A DNA stretch of 64,000 nt, from NCBI GenBank assembly GCA_000173115.1, contig ABVW01000005.1, forward strand, positions 26,517-90,516, read 5' to 3'. The notes beneath the pieces were generated by a model. It did no database searches. It was not told the DNA's origin and saw nothing but the letters and a program-made list of their open reading frames with translations. This stretch comes from Flavobacteria bacterium MS024-3C. GTDB lineage: Bacteria > Bacteroidota > Bacteroidia > Flavobacteriales > Flavobacteriaceae. The translations under genes were made by a program, and so were the position numbers. This document shows, in pieces, positions 55,209 through 61,812 of this stretch; the first letter of the stretch is position 1, and every line of letters starts with the position of its first letter.

Positions 55209-57530
55209 TTGAAAAATTATATAGAAAGCTTGAATGAGGCGCAAAAAGCCCCGGTACTTCATAAAGATGGTCCTCTGATGGTCATAGCTGGTGCTGGTTC
55301 TGGAAAGACCAGGGTGCTCACCATAAGAATTGCCCATCTCATGTCTCTTGGGGTAGATTCATTTAATATTCTCGCACTGACTTTCACCAACAAAGCAGCC
55401 AGAGAGATGAAACACAGGATTTCCAGTATAGTGGGTGGGGCAGAGGCTAAGAATCTATGGATGGGTACTTTTCACTCTGTATTTGCCAAATTATTGCGCT
55501 TTGACGGAGATAAGTTGGGTTATCCTAGTAATTTCACCATATATGATACGCAGGATTCACAAAGGCTCATTGCTTCCATTATTAAAGAAATGGGACTGGA
55601 CAAGGATATATATAAGTACAAGCAAATCCAAAACAGAATATCTTCTTATAAAAACAGTTTAATAACGGTTAAAGCCTATCACAACAATCCAGACCTTCTT
55701 GAGGCAGACGCTATGGCCAAAAGGCCTCAAACTGGCGCTATATATAAAGCATATGTGGACCGCTGTTTTAAAGCTGGTGCTATGGATTTTGATGACTTAC
55801 TCTTGCGTACCAATGAACTTCTAACCAGATTTCCTGAGGTACTCATGAAATACCAAAACAGGTTTAAATATATCTTAGTAGATGAGTACCAAGATACCAA
55901 CCACTCGCAGTATTTAATCGTAAAGGCCCTTTCCGACAGGTATCAGAATATTTGTGTGGTGGGAGATGACGCCCAAAGTATATATTCCTTCAGAGGGGCA
56001 AACATAGACAACATTTTAAATTTTCAAAAAGACTACGATCAGGTAGCTCAATATAGGTTAGAACAGAATTATAGGTCAACAGATACCATTGTAAAGGCAG
56101 CCAACAGTATTATTTCTAACAATACCAATCAATTAGATAAGGTGGTATGGACCTCTAACGATCCAGGGGAATTAATCACAGTGCACAGGTCTCCTACAGA
56201 TGCTGAAGAAGGAAGGTTTGTTGCAGGAAGTATCTTGGAAACTAAGATGCAAGAACAACTTCCTAACAGTTCTTTTGCAGTGCTTTATAGAACCAATTCG
56301 CAATCTAGAGCCATAGAAGACGCCCTTAGAAAGCGAGATATTGCCTATAGAATTTTTGGTGGTTTGTCTTTCTATCAAAGAAAAGAGATAAAAGATGTCC
56401 TGGCATACTTAAGGCTGGTCATAAATCCCAAAGATGAAGAAGCGCTAAAACGTATTATTAATTTTCCAGCAAGGGGAATTGGTCAAAGCACTGTAGATAA
56501 ATTGGTGGTTGCTGCAAACCATTACGGCAGGTCTATTTTTGAAGTCATGGAACATTTAGACACCATACCACTGCAAATAAATAGCGGAACCAAACGCAAA
56601 TTAGAAGATTTTGTGACCATGATTAAGAGCTATCAGGTACTCAATGAAACGGCAGACGCATTTGTACTCTCTGAACATGTGGCCAAGAAAGCCGGTTTGC
56701 TCTTAGAATTTAAAAAAGATGGCACCCCAGAGGGAATAGCCAAAATGGAAAACATTGAGGAGCTTCTCAACGGTATTAAAGACTTTGTTGAGGGCCAGCA
56801 GGAGCTGGCCGATGCCACTGGGGGTATTGCGGAATTCCTAGAAGATGTATCTCTTGCGACAGACTTAGATAAAGAGGTGGGAGATGAAGATAGGGTAGCG
56901 CTTATGACCATTCATATGGCGAAGGGATTAGAATTTCCAGTGGTCTATGTAGTGGGAATGGAAGAAGACCTTTTTCCTTCTGCAATGAGTATGAATACCA
57001 GGTCTGAACTAGAGGAGGAGCGCAGGCTTTTCTATGTAGCCCTCACTAGGGCAGAGAAAAAAGCTTACCTCACTTATGCGCAAACAAGGTATAGGTGGGG
57101 AAAACTCGTAGACGCAGAACCTTCTAGATTTATTGAAGAAATAGACGATAGTTTCTTAGACATGCAGGTGCCCATAGATTCTTACCGTTATAAACCCATG
57201 ATAGATGCAGATATTTTTGGCGATATAGACAAAAGTAAACTGCGTCAGACCAAACCTGTTTCAATTGCTCCACCGAGTTCTTTTAGACCCAAAGAGAACC
57301 AATTGAGAAAGCTTAGAAAGATTAAACCAGATTTGTCTAATCCAATTGGAAATGGAGAAGATGGTATAGAATTGATAGCTGGCACAGTCGTAAAACACAG
57401 TAGGTTTGGTAGCGGAAAAGTAACGGCTATTGAAGGGGTAGGTGCAGATAAGAAAGCCACTATTGATTTTGAAGTTGGTGGGCTTAAAAAGTTGATCCTT
57501 CGTTTTGCAAAACTAGAAGTAGTGTCTTAA
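55209..57530 (+). CDS. uvrD: UvrD/PcrA-type superfamily 1 DNA helicase
   Basis: 773 residues starting at TTG 55209. The sequence from there (KNYIESLNEAQKAPV) is exactly where family members begin, and the next methionine would remove the Q motif. Walker A GAGSGKTR is near residue 27, DEYQDTNHSQY near 224, QNYRST near 287 and VALTRAEKK near 613. A C-terminal tail with a Tudor-like SH3 segment (VVKHSRFGSGKV) is present. It unwinds DNA 3'-5' in excision and mismatch repair. It is followed 6 bases later by the YciO-like gene. Confidence 0.96.
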   Translation: MKNYIESLNEAQKAPVLHKDGPLMVIAGAGSGKTRVLTIRIAHLMSLGVDSFNILALTFTNKAAREMKHRISSIVGGAEAKNLWMGTFHSVFAKLLRFDGDKLGYPSNFTIYDTQDSQRLIASIIKEMGLDKDIYKYKQIQNRISSYKNSLITVKAYHNNPDLLEADAMAKRPQTGAIYKAYVDRCFKAGAMDFDDLLLRTNELLTRFPEVLMKYQNRFKYILVDEYQDTNHSQYLIVKALSDRYQNICVVGDDAQSIYSFRGANIDNILNFQKDYDQVAQYRLEQNYRSTDTIVKAANSIISNNTNQLDKVVWTSNDPGELITVHRSPTDAEEGRFVAGSILETKMQEQLPNSSFAVLYRTNSQSRAIEDALRKRDIAYRIFGGLSFYQRKEIKDVLAYLRLVINPKDEEALKRIINFPARGIGQSTVDKLVVAANHYGRSIFEVMEHLDTIPLQINSGTKRKLEDFVTMIKSYQVLNETADAFVLSEHVAKKAGLLLEFKKDGTPEGIAKMENIEELLNGIKDFVEGQQELADATGGIAEFLEDVSLATDLDKEVGDEDRVALMTIHMAKGLEFPVVYVVGMEEDLFPSAMSMNTRSELEEERRLFYVALTRAEKKAYLTYAQTRYRWGKLVDAEPSRFIEEIDDSFLDMQVPIDSYRYKPMIDADIFGDIDKSKLRQTKPVSIAPPSSFRPKENQLRKLRKIKPDLSNPIGNGEDGIELIAGTVVKHSRFGSGKVTAIEGVGADKKATIDFEVGGLKKLILRFAKLEVVS

Positions 57531-57536
57531 AAATAT

Positions 57537-58157
57537 ATGGGACAATTAATTAAAATATATCCAAATAATCCGCAGGAGGCTGCTTTAGAGAAAGTGGTTC
57601 GTGCGCTTAGAGATGGTGCGCTTATTATTTATCCAACAGATACTGTTTATGGGATTGGTTGTGATATTACCAATAATAAAGCCTTAGAGAAGCTGGCTAA
57701 ATTAAAAGGCGTTAAGCTAGAAAAAGCCACTTGGTCTTTTATTTGTGCAGACCTCAGTAATATCTCTGACTATGTGAAACAAATAGATACGGCTACCTTT
57801 AAAATTTTAAAACGATCCTTACCCGGACCATATACTTTTGTGCTTCCGGGGAACAACAACCTTCCAAAAGCTTTTAAAAAGCGTAAAACTATTGGAATCA
57901 GGGTGCCCGATCATTCTATTCCAAAAAAGATAGTAGAAATGCTTGGTAACCCCATAGTATCTACCTCTATTTACGATCCAGATGAGGTACTAGAATACAC
58001 GACAGATCCAGAACTTATTTTTGAAAAATGGTCCCCACACGTTGCCTTTGTTATTGATGGTGGCTATGGAGATAATGTGCCGTCTACTATTGTAGATTTA
58101 TCAGGAGACAGTCCAGAACTCATTCGTAGGGGTAAAGGGAACTTTGACTTGCTGTAG
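57537..58157 (+). CDS. YrdC/Sua5 superfamily protein, YciO-like
   Basis: 206 residues, one YrdC domain. IYPTDTVYGIGCDI near residue 30, PGPYTFVLPG near 98, TIGIRVPDHSIP near 119 and the C-terminal IVDLSGDSPELIRRG are conserved. The pattern follows E. coli YciO more closely than TsaC as I recall both. The superfamily makes threonylcarbamoyl-AMP for the t6A37 modification of tRNA; YciO homologues are less certain. No C-terminal Sua5 domain. It lies 6 bases after uvrD. Confidence 0.88.
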   Translation: MGQLIKIYPNNPQEAALEKVVRALRDGALIIYPTDTVYGIGCDITNNKALEKLAKLKGVKLEKATWSFICADLSNISDYVKQIDTATFKILKRSLPGPYTFVLPGNNNLPKAFKKRKTIGIRVPDHSIPKKIVEMLGNPIVSTSIYDPDEVLEYTTDPELIFEKWSPHVAFVIDGGYGDNVPSTIVDLSGDSPELIRRGKGNFDLL

Positions 58158-58218
58158 ATAGTTTTCGGTACTAGATTAAAAATTGTTTGGCGATTAAAAA
58201 TTTGGTTTGCTATAAAAA

Positions 58219-58245
58219 AAAATGCCACCCGGAGGGTGGCATTTT
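58219..58245. terminator. Bidirectional terminator between the YciO-like and OmpA genes
   Basis: Perfect 12-bp stem AAAATGCCACCC / GGGTGGCATTTT with a 3-base loop, between convergent genes. Confidence 0.9.
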
Positions 58246-58266
58246 AAATATCACATCTTAATTAAC

Positions 58267-59100
58267 TTAGTTAATTGCAGCGTCTTTTAACCCTTCTTCG
58301 ATCATAGTGTAAAATTGATCAATTTTAGGAAGTACAACTATTCTAGTTCTTCTGTTCTTAGAAAGTTCTGAAGAAACTGGCATATACTCAGCTCTTCCAG
58401 CTGCAGTCATACGCTTAGGATCTACACCAAAATCTTTCTGAAGCATACGAACCACTGAAGTAGCTCTCTTAACAGATAAATCCCAGTTGTCTACCAAGTC
58501 TCCTTTTGAGAAACTTCTTTCATCTGTGTGACCTTCAACCATAAATTCAAAATCTGGTTTGTTGTTAACCACTTTAGCTACTTTTTCTAATACAGACTTA
58601 GCTTTATTAGATACTACATAGCTGCCAGTGTTAAATAATAACTTGTCAGAGATAGATACAAATACAACGCCTTTTTCTACGCTTATCTCAATATCTTCGT
58701 CATCTAAATTCCCCAAAACACCTTTTAAACTTTGAACCAATGCAAGGTTCACAGAATCTCTTCTGGTAACAGCATTATTCAATTTACGGATAGTCAGGTC
58801 TTTTTCTTTTAAACTCTCTAAAGAACGCTCTAAATTATCTGCTCCTTTAGAGGTTAAAGTAGTTAAATTTCCAAGGTTGTTGATCAACTCTTGATTGTTT
58901 GCTTTTAAATAAGCATTTTGATCTTCAAGTAGCTGTAAACGAGCAGTGTCTTCTAAACAGCTGTTCAATTTTACAGTAGCAGAATTGAGCAAATCTTGGG
59001 TTTGTTTTTGTTTTGCTTCTAAATCAGTGAATTTCTTTTGTGATACACAAGAAGAAAGTAATAGTGTGGCGCCTAAGCAGCCAAGGATGATTTTTTTCAT
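58267..59100 (-). CDS. OmpA family lipoprotein
   Basis: 277 residues. The lipoprotein signal peptide ends in LSSC (cysteine 18), so the mature protein is lipid-anchored. Residues ~20-130 form a coiled coil (repeated leucines and charged residues). The OmpA/MotB domain (about 140-265) contains FMVEGHTDERSF, NWDLSVKRATSVVRML and SKNRRTRIVVLP, the peptidoglycan-binding residues. It ties the outer membrane to the cell wall. It probably has its own promoter (TAAATTTG box) and terminator. Confidence 0.95.
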   Translation of the reverse strand: MKKIILGCLGATLLLSSCVSQKKFTDLEAKQKQTQDLLNSATVKLNSCLEDTARLQLLEDQNAYLKANNQELINNLGNLTTLTSKGADNLERSLESLKEKDLTIRKLNNAVTRRDSVNLALVQSLKGVLGNLDDEDIEISVEKGVVFVSISDKLLFNTGSYVVSNKAKSVLEKVAKVVNNKPDFEFMVEGHTDERSFSKGDLVDNWDLSVKRATSVVRMLQKDFGVDPKRMTAAGRAEYMPVSSELSKNRRTRIVVLPKIDQFYTMIEEGLKDAAIN

Positions 59101-59126
59101 GGGATGGAAAAATATAATTAGTATAT

Positions 59127-59134
59127 CAAATTTA
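59127..59134 (-). promoter_or_regulatory. -7 promoter element of the OmpA lipoprotein gene
   Basis: TAAATTTG on the minus strand fits TAnnTTTG, 26 bases before the ATG. No clear TTTG element at the usual distance. Confidence 0.45.
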
Positions 59135-59168
59135 TCTTTTATTCTCTTTATTTAAGTATGTAAGTTAG

Positions 59169-60176
59169 TTAATCTTTTGCTAAAAGCGAAAACTTTTTTA
59201 AACCCCTCATATAATGAGACCAGACTATTGAAGTGGTTTTGTAGTATTTTATGTAATGTTTTGGACTAGGATATTTTTTAAAAGCGCTACGCGCTCCTTT
59301 ATAAAAACTAAAGTGGGCATGAATGATTGCCAAACAATGGCTAAATTTACCTTGAAGAATGAATCTCAGCCCAGCAATTCCATCTAAAATAAGTCTGACT
59401 AGAATTACTCCTAAAGCCCTATGTAAAGGCATATTCTTTAATATAGAAAAAAGTGAGTTTCTGAAATTTAAAAAAGTTTTTTTGGGATTCATATTACTCA
59501 AGGTAGACCCACCCAAATGATAAACAGTGCTGTTGCCAAGGTACATGACTTTATTTCCCAGGTTTTTAGCCCTCCAACAAAGGTCTATTTCTTCTTGGTG
59601 TGCAAAGTAAGATTCATCAAACCCATTTAAGCGGTTAAAGACTTCATTTCTAATGAACATACAAGCTCCAGTAGCCCAAAAAACCTCTATAGAATCATTG
59701 TATTGCCCAAGGTCTTCCTCAATATCTTGAAATATTCTTCCCCTGCAAAAAGGGTAACCCAGCGCATCTAAATAGCCCCCTGCAGCTCCAGCATATTCAA
59801 AATGTGTTTTTTTTAATTCATCCAAAATTTTTGGCTGCGCTATGGCTAATTGTGGATCTGATTTAAAAGCCGTAATAATAGGATTCAACCAGTTTTCGGA
59901 AGGAGCAACATCTGAATTAAGTAAGCAAAATAGGGGTTCATTTAGATCTTTCAAGGCCAAATTATAGCCTCCTGTAAAACCCTTATTAAAGGGCATTTCT
60001 ATAATGGAAACTTGAGGGAATTTTGTATTTAAAAGTTCTTTTGAACTATCTGTAGAACCATTATCTGCTACATAAATATGGGCTATTTCCCCACTATTTT
60101 TAATCACAGTAGGCAGGAATCGCTCTAAAAGAGCGGCCCCATTCCAATTGAGTATTACTACGGCTATTTGTTTCAC
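59169..60176 (-). CDS. Family 2 glycosyltransferase
   Basis: 335 residues. The GT-A fold starts AVVILNWNGAALLERFLPT, with ADNGSTDSS near residue 37 and the metal-site region LLNSDVAPS near 84. ATGACMFIRN and the HQEEIDLCWRAKNLG acceptor segment near 195 follow. It transfers a sugar, possibly rhamnosyl-like, to an envelope glycan; donor and acceptor are unknown. A C-terminal hydrophobic stretch near 260-285 may touch the membrane. It lies 19 bases after the HsdR_N-domain gene on the same strand. Confidence 0.92.
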   Translation of the reverse strand: MKQIAVVILNWNGAALLERFLPTVIKNSGEIAHIYVADNGSTDSSKELLNTKFPQVSIIEMPFNKGFTGGYNLALKDLNEPLFCLLNSDVAPSENWLNPIITAFKSDPQLAIAQPKILDELKKTHFEYAGAAGGYLDALGYPFCRGRIFQDIEEDLGQYNDSIEVFWATGACMFIRNEVFNRLNGFDESYFAHQEEIDLCWRAKNLGNKVMYLGNSTVYHLGGSTLSNMNPKKTFLNFRNSLFSILKNMPLHRALGVILVRLILDGIAGLRFILQGKFSHCLAIIHAHFSFYKGARSAFKKYPSPKHYIKYYKTTSIVWSHYMRGLKKFSLLAKD

Positions 60177-60195
60177 AGGTTTTTAAAATGGCAAA

Positions 60196-60642
60196 TTAAG
60201 GGATATAATCAGGAATGCTTTCTAAAAAAGTATATTTTTCTGCATTTTTATCTACCCTACAATAAAAGTGAGACAAGCCATTAGACACCATAAGTAACTG
60301 GGCGTTAAGACTTAAGTTATACCGGGCAATTTGATCAAATGTTTGTTGGCTAATTTTTACTTCTGGTGACTTACATTCTACGAGTAAATAAATGCTACCA
60401 TCCTTATTAAAAATGACCAAATCGACTCTTTTTGTCAATCCGTTTACTAGAATCTTTTTCTCAACATTAATAAGACTCTTAGGATAATTCTTTTCATAGA
60501 TAAGAAACCACACTAGGTGTTGTCTCACCCATTCCTCTGCTTGTATCTGAACAAATTTTTTCCTAATAATATCAAAAATATAGGGCTTATTTTCCCTATT
60601 TTTGATTCTGAATGGATAGGTTGGAAAGTTTAAAACTTGCAT
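60196..60642 (-). CDS. Stand-alone HsdR N-terminal-type nuclease domain protein
   Basis: 148 residues corresponding only to the N-terminal nuclease part of type I restriction HsdR. A PD-(D/E)xK-like core is visible: D74 in KRVDLVIF, then E89 and K91 in LLVECKSPE. There is no helicase motor and no hsdM or hsdS nearby, so this is not a restriction system. Such short proteins are common in Bacteroidota; their job is unknown. It is divergent from holA with 26 bases between, and followed by a glycosyltransferase gene. Confidence 0.88.
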   Translation of the reverse strand: MQVLNFPTYPFRIKNRENKPYIFDIIRKKFVQIQAEEWVRQHLVWFLIYEKNYPKSLINVEKKILVNGLTKRVDLVIFNKDGSIYLLVECKSPEVKISQQTFDQIARYNLSLNAQLLMVSNGLSHFYCRVDKNAEKYTFLESIPDYIP

Positions 60643-60668
60643 GGTACAAATTTGATGAAATTAATTGA

Positions 60669-61667
60669 ATGGAAGAAGCAAAGTTAATTGCTAGTGAAAT
60701 AAATAAAGGAAATTTTAGCCCACTCTATTTGCTTTATGGTGAAGAACCCTACTACATAGATGCCATTGCTGATTTAATTGAGCAAAAGGCACTTGCTGAA
60801 GAAGAGAAAGCATTCAATCAATTAATTGTATATGGAAAAGATGCGCTTATTGAAGATATAGTTTCTCAAGCGAAACGATACCCCATGATGGCTGAAAGAC
60901 AATTGATTGTTGTCAAGGAAGCGCAACACCTTTCCAGACAAATAGACGGCCTGCAGGAGTATGCTAAGCATCCCCTTCAATCAACCATATTAGTACTTTG
61001 TTATAAATACCAAAAGCCAGACAAAAGAAAAGGTGTTTTTAAAGCTTTTCAAAAAAATGGCACCACCTTAGAATCTAAAAAAATTTATGACAATAAAATT
61101 CCTTCTTGGATCAATGACTTAATTCATCGTAAGGGATTTACAGCACAACCAGCTGTTCCTCATTTATTATTTGAATTTTTAGGCACAGATTTAAGCAGGA
61201 TTGAAAAAGAAATAGACAAGCTGTCTATTCACATAGAGAAAGGCGCTTTAATTACGCCAGATATAGTGGAGCAGCACATAGGTATTAGTAAAGATTACAA
61301 TAATTTTGAATTAAAAAAGGCTATTGGTGAAAGAGATATTTTAAAAGCATTTAAGATTGTCCATTATTTTGCGCATAATCCCAAAGACAATCCTTTTTTA
61401 ATGACAGTATCTATTTTGCATAGTTTCTTTACTCAAATCATGCAATATCACGGGCTTACAGACCACAATCCAAACCATGTAGCTGCAAGTTTAGGGATTT
61501 CTCCGTATTTTATTAACGAGATTAAAAATGCGGCCAAACAGTACCCAATGAAGCGGGTGAGTCAAATCCTAAAAGTACTTAAGGACTTGGACCTTAAAAA
61601 CAAGGGGATGGGTGCTCCAACAGACCACCAAAATTTACTCAAGGAATTATTGATTAAAATACTATAA
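60669..61667 (+). CDS. holA: DNA polymerase III delta subunit
   Basis: 332 residues, normal length. The N-terminal LYLLYGEEPYYIDAIADLI, the central SILHSFF region and the terminal LLKELLIKIL match HolA. Delta opens the beta sliding clamp within the clamp loader at the replication fork. It starts 26 bases from the divergent HsdR_N-domain gene and converges with the E1 gene. Confidence 0.94.
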   Translation: MEEAKLIASEINKGNFSPLYLLYGEEPYYIDAIADLIEQKALAEEEKAFNQLIVYGKDALIEDIVSQAKRYPMMAERQLIVVKEAQHLSRQIDGLQEYAKHPLQSTILVLCYKYQKPDKRKGVFKAFQKNGTTLESKKIYDNKIPSWINDLIHRKGFTAQPAVPHLLFEFLGTDLSRIEKEIDKLSIHIEKGALITPDIVEQHIGISKDYNNFELKKAIGERDILKAFKIVHYFAHNPKDNPFLMTVSILHSFFTQIMQYHGLTDHNPNHVAASLGISPYFINEIKNAAKQYPMKRVSQILKVLKDLDLKNKGMGAPTDHQNLLKELLIKIL

Positions 61668-61726
61668 TCTTTTAGCAGGCTGTTACTATGATTCATTTGA
61701 GCCATAAGTTGCAGTAGATTTTATCG

Positions 61727-61740
61727 CTATTTTAAAATAG
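61727..61740. repeat. 14-bp perfect palindrome between holA and the E1 gene
   Basis: CTATTTTAAAATAG is self-complementary. It lies in the 145-base gap between two convergent genes, where no promoter is needed. Confidence 0.5.
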
Positions 61741-61777
61741 TCTAATTTTCTGGGGATTACAGCCTTAGTAAGGACCT

Positions 61778-61809
61778 GAGATAGTTTACACTATGGTGAA
61801 ACCTGTCTC
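61778..61809 (-). terminator. Hairpin just beyond the E1 stop codon
   Basis: GAGATAGTTTACAC pairs with GGTGAAACCTGTCTC through 13 pairs and two single-base bulges. It starts 3 bases after the E1 stop but has no T run, so termination is uncertain. Confidence 0.4.
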
Positions 61810-61812
61810 AAA

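Noticed and set aside
60196..60642. Remnant of a type I restriction-modification system
   Set aside because: No hsdM, hsdS or helicase fragments are near, and the short gene is intact with its own start and stop.
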